From Bacteroidaceae bacterium (lineage in GTDB: Bacteria; Bacteroidota; Bacteroidia; Bacteroidales; Bacteroidaceae), in the NCBI GenBank assembly GCA_017416705.1, contig JAFQBG010000003.1, positions 1 through 64,000 of the forward strand: a DNA stretch of 64,000 nucleotides, in the 5' to 3' direction. Every line of letters starts with the position of its first letter. The first letter of the stretch is position 1. Positions 16,323-26,313 of this stretch are shown here, piece after piece. Under the pieces are notes generated by a model, which made no database searches, was not told the origin of the DNA, and was given only the letters and a program-made list of their open reading frames with translations. Made by a program: the position numbers and the translations under genes.

Positions 16323-16354
16323 ATTGTCAATCCATATATGGTAAAATATCTTTG
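16323..16354 (+). promoter_or_regulatory. Promoter of the XusABC-like operon
   Basis: ATTG (16323-16326), a 20-base spacer and TATCTTTG (16347-16354). The ATG follows 24 bases later. A Fur-like operator might be expected for iron control, but I could not identify one confidently. Confidence 0.7.
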
Positions 16355-16378
16355 CACTCGTAATTATAGACATAAAAA

Positions 16379-18811
16379 ATGAATACGAGAAAACTTATAT
16401 TGCTACTATTTATCTTTTTTACATCAACCATAGCTTTTGCCGATGACACCAATAAAACTGCATACAGAAATCGAGGAGTTATTATTGGTAAACTGATAGC
16501 CGAAGATAAAACCCCGCTAAGCTATGCTTCGGTACTTCTCAAAGGTACCCGTTACGGTTGCGTAACCGACGAAGATGGTATGTTTCGTTTAGAGGTTCCG
16601 GTAGATAGTTACACTATGGTTATATCGGCAATAGGATATAAAAGCAAAGAGAAGAGCATACAGATAGAGAAAGACTGTAAGCTAAACCTGAATATAACTC
16701 TTAGCGAAGAGGATATAACACTAGATGGTGTTGAGATTGTATCATCCCAAGTAGAAAGAGTTAACCACTCGGCATATAATGCAGTAGCGTTGGATACAAG
16801 AGAACTTGCCAACCACAGCAAAAGTTTGAGCGATGCACTGATGAAGATACCCGGAGTGAAAATACGTGAAAGCGGCGGTGTTGGTTCGGATATGCAACTT
16901 ATGCTCGACGGCTTCAGTGGCAAACATGTTAGAGTTTTCATTGACGGAATACCGCAGGAAGGTGTTGGAATAGCATATAATCTTAATAATATACCAATAA
17001 ATCAGGCCAAAAGAATTGAAGTATACAAAGGAGTAGTACCTGTTGAGTTCGGTTCAGATGCATTGGGTGGAATTGTAAATATAGTTACAAACCGCCATAG
17101 AGATAATTGGTTTGTCGATGCATCCTATTCGTTCGGTTCGTTCAATACACACAAGAGCCATGCCTATTTCGGACATACATTGAAAAACGGTTTCACATAC
17201 GAAATAAACGCTTTTCAAAACTACTCGGACAACAGCTACTACACACATAATTGGGTGCGCAATTTCGAGGTAAACAGCGATGGAACAGTACGTTTCCCAC
17301 CCATTGATAAGAGTAATATCCACCGACTAAAACGTTTCAACGATACTTTTCATAACGAGTCGCTTATAGGAAAAATAGGCTTTGTAAATAAAAAATGGGC
17401 CGACAGAGTAATGTTGAGTTTCGCATATACCAATTTTTATAAAGAAATTCAGACAGGAGTATATCAAGAGACAGTCTTTGGCGACAAGCACAGAAAAGGA
17501 TACTCACTGATACCGTCTTTCGAATATTTCAAGCGTAATCTTTTTATAGACAATCTGAACCTTAAACTCACAGCCAACTACAACCATAATATTACAAATA
17601 ATATCGATACATCGTCGTTAGCCTATAATTGGAAAGGAGATTACTACTATAAAGGAAGTAAAGGAGAACAATCATACCAGAAAAGCGAGTCACATAACAA
17701 AAATTGGAATGCCACGATGAACCTTACCTATCGCATTGGAATGCAGCATACATTTACTTTTAATCATGTGCTAAGCAGTTTCAAACGTACAAGCCGTCGA
17801 AGCGAAGGAGGAGAAAATGTACTGACAAACTTTGATATCCCAAAGATTACACGTAAAAACATTAGCGGACTATCGTACCGTTACTATCCATCGGAAAAGT
17901 GGAACCTCACTTTTTTTGGAAAATATTATAATCAATATAACAAAGGCCCGGTATCCGGCTCGGCCGATGGTGTAGGAAACTACGTAAACCTATCAAAAAG
18001 TGTCAGTGCATGGGGATACGGTGCAGCAGGTACATACTACATAACAAAGAATTTACAGAGCAAACTATCCTACGAAAAAGCTTATCGTCTGCCTACCAAC
18101 GATGAACTTTTTGGCGATGAAGATCTTGAAGCAGGAAAGACTAATCTGAGACCCGAAAATAGCAATAACTTTAACTTTAATATAAGCTACAACAATAGTT
18201 TCGGAAAAAATGCAATATATATCGAAGGTGGACTTATTTACCGCGATACCAAAGATTATATAAAACGTGGAATAGGCAAACAAGGTGCATTGGAATATGG
18301 TATCTACGAAAATCACGGACACGTAAAAACTAAGGGATATAATATTAGTCTGCGATACAATTATGGCAATTGGTTCGGTTTAGGTGGTACATTCAACAGC
18401 ATCGACACAAAAGACTATGAACGATACATAGCAGGTGGTACACAGCAAGAAAGTATGCATTATAAGGTACGTCTGCCAAATATACCCTACCTTTTTGCAA
18501 ATTTTGATGCAACGGTGACACTTAATAATCTGTTTGCAAAAGATAGCAGATTAAACATAATCTATGATGCTTTTTGGCAACACGATTTTCCCTTGCATTG
18601 GGAAAATATAGGAAATACCGATAGTAAAGCTAAGGTACCTGAGCAACTGTCGCACAATATAAGCATTACCTACTCTATAAAAGATAGTAGATACAATATA
18701 TCGTTCGAATGTCGCAACATCACCGATGAGAGACTGTACGATAATTTCAGCCTTCAGAAAGCCGGACGAGCATTTTACGGAAAATTAAGAGTATATTTTA
18801 ATAACTTATAA
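16379..18811 (+). CDS. xusA: TonB-dependent receptor, XusA-like (xenosiderophore uptake)
   Basis: This 810-residue outer-membrane receptor begins with a signal peptide (to ~22), then a carboxypeptidase-regulatory-like domain (~33-115; [30 protein letters not shown]). A plug domain follows (~125-240; [49 protein letters not shown]), then a 22-strand-type barrel ending in an aromatic F/Y-rich C-terminus. The gene trio receptor-DUF4374 lipoprotein-PepSY membrane protein matches XusA-XusB-XusC of B. thetaiotaomicron, which imports ferric enterobactin-type siderophores made by other bacteria. No SusD partner is present, which fits siderophore rather than glycan uptake. Confidence 0.8.
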   Translation: MNTRKLILLLFIFFTSTIAFADDTNKTAYRNRGVIIGKLIAEDKTPLSYASVLLKGTRYGCVTDEDGMFRLEVPVDSYTMVISAIGYKSKEKSIQIEKDCKLNLNITLSEEDITLDGVEIVSSQVERVNHSAYNAVALDTRELANHSKSLSDALMKIPGVKIRESGGVGSDMQLMLDGFSGKHVRVFIDGIPQEGVGIAYNLNNIPINQAKRIEVYKGVVPVEFGSDALGGIVNIVTNRHRDNWFVDASYSFGSFNTHKSHAYFGHTLKNGFTYEINAFQNYSDNSYYTHNWVRNFEVNSDGTVRFPPIDKSNIHRLKRFNDTFHNESLIGKIGFVNKKWADRVMLSFAYTNFYKEIQTGVYQETVFGDKHRKGYSLIPSFEYFKRNLFIDNLNLKLTANYNHNITNNIDTSSLAYNWKGDYYYKGSKGEQSYQKSESHNKNWNATMNLTYRIGMQHTFTFNHVLSSFKRTSRRSEGGENVLTNFDIPKITRKNISGLSYRYYPSEKWNLTFFGKYYNQYNKGPVSGSADGVGNYVNLSKSVSAWGYGAAGTYYITKNLQSKLSYEKAYRLPTNDELFGDEDLEAGKTNLRPENSNNFNFNISYNNSFGKNAIYIEGGLIYRDTKDYIKRGIGKQGALEYGIYENHGHVKTKGYNISLRYNYGNWFGLGGTFNSIDTKDYERYIAGGTQQESMHYKVRLPNIPYLFANFDATVTLNNLFAKDSRLNIIYDAFWQHDFPLHWENIGNTDSKAKVPEQLSHNISITYSIKDSRYNISFECRNITDERLYDNFSLQKAGRAFYGKLRVYFNNL

Positions 18812-18824
18812 TAAAAAAACTATT

Positions 18825-20219
18825 ATGAAAAAAATTATTTACACATGCAGTATAGCTGTAATCCTATTTGCAATGGGGAATATATTGAGTTCTTGCAGTA
18901 GTGACAATAACGAACCCGAATTGCCTCCAACGCCCGAGGTTAATAAAAAATCGCTATATGTAATTCCTGCTGTGGTAGGCGAAGCAAGCTATCTAATAAC
19001 AGCAGAATCGTTAGAGAGTGGCGAGGTAACAGTAGAGGGTAACGGAACCGAGGTTCTTAATGCCACTTATTGGGTTTATAAAGGCATGGATTATGTTTTT
19101 GCCTTGGTATATAACAAAGGCGGTGCAGGAACAGGAGCATCATATTACCTTAATGAAAACGGACATCCTATAGAGAAATATGCCTATACGTATAACAGAA
19201 TAACAACCTACGGAACTTGGGGTGATAATATAATAACAGCCTCAACCGGAAATTCGTCAAAAGCCGACGAGAACGGATACTATCCACAAATGTTGCTATT
19301 CAACTATCTGAATTCCAAAGACGGCAGTCAAAGAGAGACATCGGTTAATGCCGAGAATTTTCTGGGTAATGGCGAAAAAGTACACTTTGCCGGAATAGTA
19401 GAAGCAAACAACAGACTTTATACATCGGTTATACCCGGTGGAATGAGCCTCTACGGAATAAGCCATACACCTGAAATGGTTACTGACCCTACACTGATAA
19501 CCACTCAAGCAGGTGGTAGCGGAAGCGGTGCATATACAGCAGGTGTTATACCAAGTACACAGTATCCCGACAAAGCATATATAGCAATATACAGCGGAAA
19601 CAATTTCGAGGAAACACCTATAATAGCCGAGACCGATAAGATTGGTTTTGCCTGCGGTCGTCGACGTTCACAATATTATCAGACTATATGGGCTACCGAA
19701 AATGGCGATGTATATGCTTTTTCTCCGGGATATGGACGCTCTTTCCTCTCGACCGAAGAACTTAAGAAAACAACAGGAAAATTACCCTCGGGAGTTGTAC
19801 GCATAAAAGCAGGAGAGACATCATTCGACAATGATTATTATGTAAATATTGAAGAATTAGGAAACAAAAACCCAATATACCGTTGTTGGTATATCGATGA
19901 TAACAGTTTCTTGTTGCAACTTTATAAAGATGGTGCCGAGAGCATGATTAACGACGGAACTAATGCCAACGTGGGTGAATTGGCTATTTTTGATGCCGAG
20001 AAAAAGAGTCTTCAACTTATTACAGGACTACCAAAGGATTTCTCCATAGGTGGCGAGCCTTACGGCGAAGATGGTGCAGTATATATTCCCATTAATGTTA
20101 CAACAGGAGATTTTCCTACATTCTATAAAATAGACATTAATACAGCTGAGGCTGTAAAAGGACTCACAGTCAAAGCCGAATCTATTCAAACAGTAGGAAA
20201 ATTAAATTTGAAAAAATAA
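18825..20219 (+). CDS. xusB: DUF4374 surface lipoprotein, XusB-like
   Basis: This 464-residue protein has lipobox LSSC (C24) followed by SSDNNEPE. An acidic stretch straight after the lipid cysteine is the Bacteroidetes surface-export signal. The rest is beta-rich with repeated aromatic-Gly strands, consistent with a propeller and with the DUF4374 family. In the Xus system this partner captures the ferric siderophore outside the cell and hands it to the receptor. It starts 13 bp after xusA. Confidence 0.75.
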   Translation: MKKIIYTCSIAVILFAMGNILSSCSSDNNEPELPPTPEVNKKSLYVIPAVVGEASYLITAESLESGEVTVEGNGTEVLNATYWVYKGMDYVFALVYNKGGAGTGASYYLNENGHPIEKYAYTYNRITTYGTWGDNIITASTGNSSKADENGYYPQMLLFNYLNSKDGSQRETSVNAENFLGNGEKVHFAGIVEANNRLYTSVIPGGMSLYGISHTPEMVTDPTLITTQAGGSGSGAYTAGVIPSTQYPDKAYIAIYSGNNFEETPIIAETDKIGFACGRRRSQYYQTIWATENGDVYAFSPGYGRSFLSTEELKKTTGKLPSGVVRIKAGETSFDNDYYVNIEELGNKNPIYRCWYIDDNSFLLQLYKDGAESMINDGTNANVGELAIFDAEKKSLQLITGLPKDFSIGGEPYGEDGAVYIPINVTTGDFPTFYKIDINTAEAVKGLTVKAESIQTVGKLNLKK

Positions 20220-20234
20220 TTTTACATTATATAG

Positions 20235-21350
20235 ATGAAAAAAATATTTCGCAAAATACATTTGTGGCTATCAATTCCATTTGGAATACTCATTACATTA
20301 ATCTGTTTTTCGGGTGCAATGCTTGTATTCGAAAAAGAGATTACTCAGATGGCAAACCATTCTCTGTTTTATGTAGATAAGATAGAAAGAGAGCGACTGC
20401 CACTCGACAAACTTGCCGAAATAGTATCTTCTACCCTACCAGACAGTATACATGTAACAGGAATTAATGTATTCCCCGAAGCCGAACGCACATATCAAGT
20501 AAATTTGTCTAAACCTCGTAAAGCATCTATATATATAGACCCTTATACAGGAGAAATAAAAGGAAAATACGAGCGTCTGCCTTTCTTTTCAACAATGTTC
20601 AAAATGCACCGTTGGATGATGGGTAGTGCAAAAGCTGATGATGGCAGCATCGGGTTGGGAAAATTAGTTGTAGGAATAAGTACAATTATGTTTGTATTTA
20701 TACTTATTACAGGAGCCATAATATGGTGGCCACGTAATATAAAGATACTAAAAAACCACATATCGATTAAAGTTAGTAAAGGATGGAGACGCTTTTTGTA
20801 CGACTTTCATGTTGCCGGTGGTATTTATGCCCTGCTACTGCTTTTGGCAATGTCTCTGACAGGACTCACATGGTCATTCCAGTGGTACAGAAATGGGGTT
20901 TATACTCTCTTTGGGGTTGAAACTACACATAGTTCAACACATAATAATCAACAAGAAAAGACTAATAAAGAGCGTAAAATAAAAAGAGAGAAAGAGAATA
21001 AATTTGCTTTTTGGCAAAAAGTTTTTGACGAAGTTGCAGAAATAAATCCTCAATTTAAGCAAATTACAGTTACAAAAGGCAGTGTAACCGTCTCATTCAA
21101 CCAATTTGGTAATCAAAGAGCATCGGATAAATACTCATTCGATACAAAGAGTGGCGAGATAACCGAAGTTTCGTTGTACAAGGATCAACCAGACACGAGC
21201 AAAATACGTGGTTGGATATACTCGGTTCACGTAGGTAGTTGGGGCGGATTATTTACCCGCATACTCACATTCTTGGCAGCACTTTTAGGTGCCACACTAC
21301 CGCTTACAGGATATTATCTTTGGATAAAGAAATTATATAATAGAAAGTAA
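20235..21350 (+). CDS. xusC: PepSY-associated transmembrane protein, XusC-like
   Basis: This 371-residue inner-membrane protein has about four transmembrane helices (~12-35, ~145-170, ~195-215, ~340-362). The first two flank a periplasmic PepSY region (residues ~60-120) and the middle pair carries heme-ligand-like histidines (MFKMHRWMMG; FLYDFHVAGG; YSVHVGSWGG). The family includes ferric-siderophore reductases, so the likely role is to release iron from the imported siderophore by reduction. It is 15 bp downstream of xusB and is the last gene of the operon, followed by a strong terminator. Confidence 0.8.
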   Translation: MKKIFRKIHLWLSIPFGILITLICFSGAMLVFEKEITQMANHSLFYVDKIERERLPLDKLAEIVSSTLPDSIHVTGINVFPEAERTYQVNLSKPRKASIYIDPYTGEIKGKYERLPFFSTMFKMHRWMMGSAKADDGSIGLGKLVVGISTIMFVFILITGAIIWWPRNIKILKNHISIKVSKGWRRFLYDFHVAGGIYALLLLLAMSLTGLTWSFQWYRNGVYTLFGVETTHSSTHNNQQEKTNKERKIKREKENKFAFWQKVFDEVAEINPQFKQITVTKGSVTVSFNQFGNQRASDKYSFDTKSGEITEVSLYKDQPDTSKIRGWIYSVHVGSWGGLFTRILTFLAALLGATLPLTGYYLWIKKLYNRK

Positions 21351-21403
21351 TGCAAAAAATAATTCGCTATCTAATATTTTTAGATAGCGAATTATTTTTT
21401 GCA
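21351..21403 (+). terminator. Terminator after xusC
   Basis: A long stem, TGCAAAAAATAATTCGCTAT with its near-perfect complement ending ATAGCGAATTATTTTTTGCA, around an AT-rich loop. Confidence 0.85.
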
Positions 21404-21451
21404 CATAGATAAATTATTTGTGAAATATATACTTAAGAAAAAATATTTCTT

Positions 21452-21459
21452 TAACTTTG
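21452..21459 (+). promoter_or_regulatory. -7 promoter box for the aminotransferase gene
   Basis: TAACTTTG fits TAnnTTTG; no well-placed TTTG box upstream. The leader would be ~110 nt. Confidence 0.4.
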
Positions 21460-21574
21460 CTATTGTAAAAATATACCTATGTATATAGGATGTTTATTCA
21501 TTTTTGAATATAAAAAACGGATAAACAAACGATATGGCTTCTATAAAAAGTATAACTAACTAATAAATACAACT

Positions 21575-22768
21575 ATGAACAAATTAGCTGATCGCCTTAA
21601 CAGACTTTCTCCCTCGGCTACACTTGCAATGTCACAAAAAAGTCAGGAACTAAAAGCACAGGGTGTAGATGTAATAAATATGAGTGTCGGAGAGCCCGAC
21701 TTTAATACTCCCGATACCATAAAAGAGGCTGCAAAAAAAGCAATCGACGACAACTGGTCGCGCTATTCGCCTGTACCCGGCTACCCCACTCTGCGCAAAG
21801 CTATCGTAGAAAAACTTAAAAAAGAAAACGGGCTCGAATTCACCGAATCACAAATTTCGGTTTCTAACGGAGCTAAGCAAGCTGTGTGCAATGCCATAAT
21901 GGCACTTGTGAACCCCGGCGATGAAGTAATTGTACCCGCCCCTTTCTGGGTAAGTTACCCCGAAATGGTAAAGCTTGCCGATGGAACACCGGTTATAGTA
22001 AGCGCCGGGATAGAACAAAATTTTAAAATAACAGGCGAGCAACTAAAATCGGTTATAACCGAAAAAACAAAAATGCTCATACTATGTTCTCCATCGAACC
22101 CGACAGGCTCGGTATATACAAAAGCCGAATTAAAAGAACTTGCCGATGTACTTGCCAAACATCCCCAAGTATATGTCGTAGCCGATGAAATATATGAACA
22201 TATAAACTATGTAGGAAAACACGAAAGCATAGCACAATTCCCCGAAATACGCGACAGAGTAATAATAGTGAACGGAGTATCAAAAGCATACGCCATGACC
22301 GGTTGGAGAATTGGATACCTTGCTGCCGCCGAATGGATTGTGAAAGGCTGTAACAAGCTACAAGGACAATACACCAGCGGTCCTTGCTCTGTGTCGCAAA
22401 TGGCATCATTGGAAGCATACGCAGGCCCTCAGGACGATGTAGAAACAATGCGTCAAGCATTCCAACGCCGACGCGATTTAATAGTAAAACTAACAAAAGA
22501 AATTCCCGGATTGGAAGTAAACGTACCCGAAGGTGCTTTTTATCTGTTCCCGAAATGTAGTTCATTCTATGGAAAAAGCTACGGAGAATACACAATAAAC
22601 AATTCCGACGACCTTGCCATGTACCTGCTCACCGAAGCCCACGTAGCAACAGTAGGAGGAGCATCCTTTGGTTCGCCCGAGTGTTTCCGCATGAGCTATG
22701 CCACAAGCGATGAAAACATAGTAGAAGCTATACGCCGCATAAAAGAGGCACTTGCTAAGCTATCATAA
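21575..22768 (+). CDS. aspC: Pyridoxal-phosphate aspartate aminotransferase (class I, subgroup Ib)
   Basis: This 397-residue cytosolic enzyme has SVGEPDFNTP near the N-terminus and SVSNGAKQA for phosphate binding. CSPSNPTGSVY and VADEIYEHI (D204) contact the PLP ring, K237 in VSKAYAMTGWRIGY forms the Schiff base, and RMSYATS carries the carboxylate-binding Arg. This is the thermophile/Bacillus-type aspartate transaminase that interconverts aspartate and oxaloacetate; some members also act on prephenate. It is transcribed alone and lies immediately left of the candidate origin. Confidence 0.9.
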   Translation: MNKLADRLNRLSPSATLAMSQKSQELKAQGVDVINMSVGEPDFNTPDTIKEAAKKAIDDNWSRYSPVPGYPTLRKAIVEKLKKENGLEFTESQISVSNGAKQAVCNAIMALVNPGDEVIVPAPFWVSYPEMVKLADGTPVIVSAGIEQNFKITGEQLKSVITEKTKMLILCSPSNPTGSVYTKAELKELADVLAKHPQVYVVADEIYEHINYVGKHESIAQFPEIRDRVIIVNGVSKAYAMTGWRIGYLAAAEWIVKGCNKLQGQYTSGPCSVSQMASLEAYAGPQDDVETMRQAFQRRRDLIVKLTKEIPGLEVNVPEGAFYLFPKCSSFYGKSYGEYTINNSDDLAMYLLTEAHVATVGGASFGSPECFRMSYATSDENIVEAIRRIKEALAKLS

Positions 22769-22788
22769 ATAAAAATACAAACACCATT

Positions 22789-22822
22789 AAAAGGGTCGGT
22801 ACTTGTTACCGGCCTTTTTTTT
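22789..22822 (+). terminator. Terminator after aspC
   Basis: An imperfect stem (AAAGGGTCGGTA / TTACCGGCCTTT) with a short loop, followed by eight Ts. Confidence 0.75.
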
Positions 22823-23328
22823 ATATCATAATATATAGTGCCGTAATAAGTTTATTCCGTATGGTTGTTAGTAAACTGTTGAAAACTGTTTGAAAAGATA
22901 TTATTAAAAATTGTCATTTATATTTTGTTGTTATGAATTTATCTATATAGATGATGCGATATTAAAAAACCAAATTTTAAAATAGCGTTTTTTCTATTAT
23001 TTTTCATGCTTGTTCTTAACAGATAAATGGAGTTTCAACAGAACAATTTATTAACAGCATACATATTCAACAGCATGTTGATAAAGTAATATATATTTTT
23101 ATAAATCAATGTATTACGTTGTTCATTTAATAGTAACAATATGCTATTTCAAACTAATAAAATAAAAAGCAAAAAAAGTTTAAATTATTTATCTACACAA
23201 TTAACAGGCTTTATTTTTGTTATTATCTTTTTTTATATTTAAAAAAGGAATATTATTAATAACAGCGGTGAAACAGGTTAATAATATAGATGAACCAACT
23301 ATGTGTATATGGCTGCCATATATTAAAA
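22823..23328. other. Candidate replication origin (oriC)
   Basis: A ~500-bp gene-free, very AT-rich stretch with no ORF above 60 codons. It holds a cluster of 9-mers one or two bases from the DnaA box TTATCCACA: TTATCTACA (23189-23197), TTATCAACA on the minus strand (23076-23084), TTATTAACA (23048-23056), TTTTCAACA on the minus strand (22877-22885), GTTTCAACA (23032-23040) and TATTCAACA (23064-23072). A/T tracts nearby (e.g. 23085-23108) could unwind. By reading sample stretches, the + strand is A-rich and C-leaning to the left and T- and G-leaning to the right, whatever the gene direction. That is the sign of an origin. No dnaA or other replication gene is adjacent. Confidence 0.5.
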
Positions 23329-23331
23329 AAA

Positions 23332-23361
23332 ACTCCTGTGTGTTATTCACCACACAGGAGT
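23332..23361 (-). terminator. Terminator after the PorZ-like gene (minus strand)
   Basis: An 11-bp perfect stem (ACTCCTGTGTG / CACACAGGAGT). On the minus strand it runs into a T tract complementary to 23325-23331. Confidence 0.85.
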
Positions 23362-23390
23362 AATTATTATATCTACTTAAAATATCTGTA

Positions 23391-25688
23391 TTATCTTATT
23401 ACAAGAATCTTGGTGGCTACTCCTTCGTTACCATTTTCATCATATGTAAGAACATAGTAAACTCCGCTTGCTACTTTTTCTCCTTTTTTGTTGCGTCCGT
23501 CCCAGCTGAATGAACCACCTATTGATGTGCCTTCGTGAATTAATGAGCCTGCCGTATCGACTATTTTTACATTGCAGTCGAGTGTTAGTCCTACTATCGA
23601 GATATCTCCGCTGTAATCGGCTCTCACAGGGTTGGGATAGGCATGTATATTGCTCTCATCGAGTGTTTCATGAGCTTCGGTGGCATTACCCATGTAGCTA
23701 ACCAATCCATTTTCGGTTCCTATGAACACTTCGCCATTCTTGTTGTTTACCGCAATGCTCACTATACTGTTCGAGGGGAGCGGGCTGTTTTCTGTTGTAA
23801 AATGGTGTATAGTCTCTAATCCATCGGCCGAAATAAGATATATACCATTGTATTTTGTTCCTATCCATTTTCGGTTTGCACCGTCAATGCAGATACTTTG
23901 TATGAACGTACCTGTCAGCAGATAATCGGCAAGGTTTGTACCGTCGTTGCGTGGCACTTTAATTTGAGTGAAAATGCCGTTATCGAAAAATGTACGTGGG
24001 TTTTCTATTACAAATAATCCGGTGTTTGTTCCCACCCATATTTTGCCTTCTTTGTCTTCGATAAAACCATATATCTGGTTTATTTCGTAGCTAATTCCGT
24101 CTTGGTTGGTAAAATTTGAGTACCAAGCTTTTTTAGTATCGTCGCTTGTGTCGAACGGGGTTTCATTTATTTTTGCACAAAACAGTCCGGCGTCTTGTTG
24201 TAGCGAAACGGCCCATAGCCAACCACGCGAATCGAAATATATGTCGGATATGGTTGGTTGATACTCTATTTCCTTATAGTTTATTTTTTGCCATGTTCCG
24301 TCGGTTTTAAGTACTTTTATTATGTCTTTTGTACCGGTATTTACTACCCACAGATTACCATCCTCGTCGAATTTTACTTTCGAAACACGTATGTAGTTAT
24401 ATGAATTATTGACTACTGTTTCTATTGGGGAATTATCGAAATTGTAGTAATTGATGAATTCTCCGTCTTTAAATTCAAATATACCATGACCGAATGAACC
24501 GGCAAATATATGGCCTGTTTCGTTGGGGTTTTCATCTACGGTACATATATTTCTGTATTTTTTGCCTGCCAACGCTGTTTTTACATCGTCTTCGGGATAG
24601 TTGAACCACCTTTCTTCGTCGTAGTAATATTCCATTATGGTGGGGTCGTAGAAATTTATATCGAAATAGTTCAGGTTACCTCCTGCTATAAGCAGTTTAT
24701 TGCCCGAAAATTTCATGAACTCGCAATAGTTTCTGACTGGACTTACAGGGGTGTAGCTTTCGCTGTCATCTACTATACTGTTATCTTCTGTTTTTGCACT
24801 TACAAAGCCTTTGTATCCTTTGCAATTCCAGTATTCGTTTCCGTTGACTCTTACAAAAATGCTGTTTCCGTCTAATTTGTATGTATTGTAATCGGTTAAA
24901 CTATTCAGTATTAGTAGTTTGTTGTTGCTTCCTGCTATTAGCTTACCGTTGTGTTGGTATAGGTAGGTGTATTTTGTTCCTCCGCTGTTTATTATTTCTT
25001 TCAGGCTGTTGTTGCTGTTGAGCGTGTATATACCTTTGTTACTTACTGTAAAAAGTAGTTCTCCGTTGAATTCACCAAACTCGGTTATTTTGGTGGAATT
25101 TATTATTTTCCAATTGTTTGGGTCTAAAAGATTATCGTTGGTGTCACCGCATATTATACCTTCATTGCAGGCTGCATATATTTTGTTGTTTAAATAATAG
25201 CAGGCTGTAATATTTTTGTTTATAGTGTATGTGTTGCTGAATTCCTTTTTTTCTACATCCAGAACCACTATACCGAAATTGGTGGATATATAGGCTGTTG
25301 TACCTATTAACGATACATTGTTAATAACCTTGTTGGTAAGTGTCTTGTTTTTGAAATCCGATATATTATATACCGATTCATCGCTGTACAGTATATCTAT
25401 ATTAGCATTCTTATATACTAAAACAAGTGCGTCTATCTCTTTACAATATCTTATGAACAATATATTTACATCGTTCAGGTGTGATATTTTGTCGTATGTG
25501 CGTACTTCGGAGTCTTCTTTATTGTATGAATATAAAGAACCCGATGCAAGAATATAAATTTTATCATCCACTGCTTCACAATATGTTGCATTGTGATATG
25601 ACATGTGTAGTTTCCAATCTCCTATGGCTGCTTTTATAGTCGTTGCAAACACTACTGCAAGCAATGATAAAATTATTTTTCTTGTCAT
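23391..25688 (-). CDS. PorZ-like two-beta-propeller protein with T9SS-type C-terminal domain
   Basis: This 765-residue protein has a signal peptide (MTRKIILSLLAVVFATTIKA) and the PorZ-type start IGDWKLHMSYHNATYC. Many propeller blades follow (LYSYNKEDSEV, AACNEGIICGD, FDEDGNLWVVNTG, DSRGWLWAVSL, DKEGKIWVGTNTGLFVIE, NRKWIGTKYNGIYLIS). The C-terminal ~85 residues match the type A sorting/FlgD-like Ig domain (AYPNPVRADY...FSWDGRNKKGEKVASGVYYVLT...KILVIR). In Porphyromonas, PorZ is a surface part of the type IX secretion sortase complex that handles A-LPS. Here no other T9SS gene is in view, so this may be the homologue found in Bacteroidales lacking a full system. It is 17 bp after rdgB. Confidence 0.75.
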   Translation of the reverse strand: MTRKIILSLLAVVFATTIKAAIGDWKLHMSYHNATYCEAVDDKIYILASGSLYSYNKEDSEVRTYDKISHLNDVNILFIRYCKEIDALVLVYKNANIDILYSDESVYNISDFKNKTLTNKVINNVSLIGTTAYISTNFGIVVLDVEKKEFSNTYTINKNITACYYLNNKIYAACNEGIICGDTNDNLLDPNNWKIINSTKITEFGEFNGELLFTVSNKGIYTLNSNNSLKEIINSGGTKYTYLYQHNGKLIAGSNNKLLILNSLTDYNTYKLDGNSIFVRVNGNEYWNCKGYKGFVSAKTEDNSIVDDSESYTPVSPVRNYCEFMKFSGNKLLIAGGNLNYFDINFYDPTIMEYYYDEERWFNYPEDDVKTALAGKKYRNICTVDENPNETGHIFAGSFGHGIFEFKDGEFINYYNFDNSPIETVVNNSYNYIRVSKVKFDEDGNLWVVNTGTKDIIKVLKTDGTWQKINYKEIEYQPTISDIYFDSRGWLWAVSLQQDAGLFCAKINETPFDTSDDTKKAWYSNFTNQDGISYEINQIYGFIEDKEGKIWVGTNTGLFVIENPRTFFDNGIFTQIKVPRNDGTNLADYLLTGTFIQSICIDGANRKWIGTKYNGIYLISADGLETIHHFTTENSPLPSNSIVSIAVNNKNGEVFIGTENGLVSYMGNATEAHETLDESNIHAYPNPVRADYSGDISIVGLTLDCNVKIVDTAGSLIHEGTSIGGSFSWDGRNKKGEKVASGVYYVLTYDENGNEGVATKILVIR

Positions 25689-25705
25689 GGGTTTTATATT
25701 TTTCG

Positions 25706-26281
25706 TTACTTTTTCTTTAAATAGTCACATAGTTTCACTACTGCACGATAGCGGTGGCTTATTTTGTTTTTTTGCTTGCTATCCATTTGTGCAAAACTTT
25801 CGGTGTGGCCTTCCGGAACAAATATAGGATCGTATCCAAACCCCGAATCACCGGTTTTTTCTTTGGATATGGTGCCTTTTACTATTCCATCGAAAAGGGT
25901 TTCTTCTCCATTTATAATTAACGCTATAACTGTGCGAAATTGTGCATTGCGGTTTGTTTTTCCTGTTAAATTTTGTAACAGTTTGTTCATATTGTCCTCG
26001 CTGCAATGTTGTTCGCCTGCATATCGTGCCGAATATACTCCCGGTTCTCCATTAAGTGCATCGACCTCTAACCCGGTGTCGTCGGCAAAACAGTCTATAC
26101 CGTATTTGTTATAAATATAACGAGCTTTAATAAGTGCATTTCCTTGCAGTGTTTCGGCTGTTTCGGGTATATCGTCGTGACAATTTATATCATTTAACGA
26201 CAATACCTCTACCCTATCGCCTAATATACTGCGTACTTCGTCTAATTTATGTTTGTTGTTTGTTGCGAAAACTAATTTCAT
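25706..26281 (-). CDS. rdgB: XTP/dITP pyrophosphatase (Ham1/RdgB)
   Basis: This 191-residue cytosolic house-cleaning enzyme hydrolyses dITP, XTP and ITP to monophosphates. Motifs are [12 protein letters not shown] (8-17 region), [40 protein letters not shown] and the C-terminal [11 protein letters not shown]. Length is standard. It is in an operon with yitT-like upstream (32 bp) and porZ-like downstream. Confidence 0.95.
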   Translation of the reverse strand: MKLVFATNNKHKLDEVRSILGDRVEVLSLNDINCHDDIPETAETLQGNALIKARYIYNKYGIDCFADDTGLEVDALNGEPGVYSARYAGEQHCSEDNMNKLLQNLTGKTNRNAQFRTVIALIINGEETLFDGIVKGTISKEKTGDSGFGYDPIFVPEGHTESFAQMDSKQKNKISHRYRAVVKLCDYLKKK

Positions 26282-26313
26282 TTGTTTTTGACTATGTAAA
26301 TGGAAACAACATC

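Noticed and set aside
22769-23390. Small gene or RNA in the gap left of the PorZ-like gene
   Set aside because: No open frame above ~60 codons, no Bacteroidetes-type promoter that I can support, and no stable structure other than the two flanking terminators.
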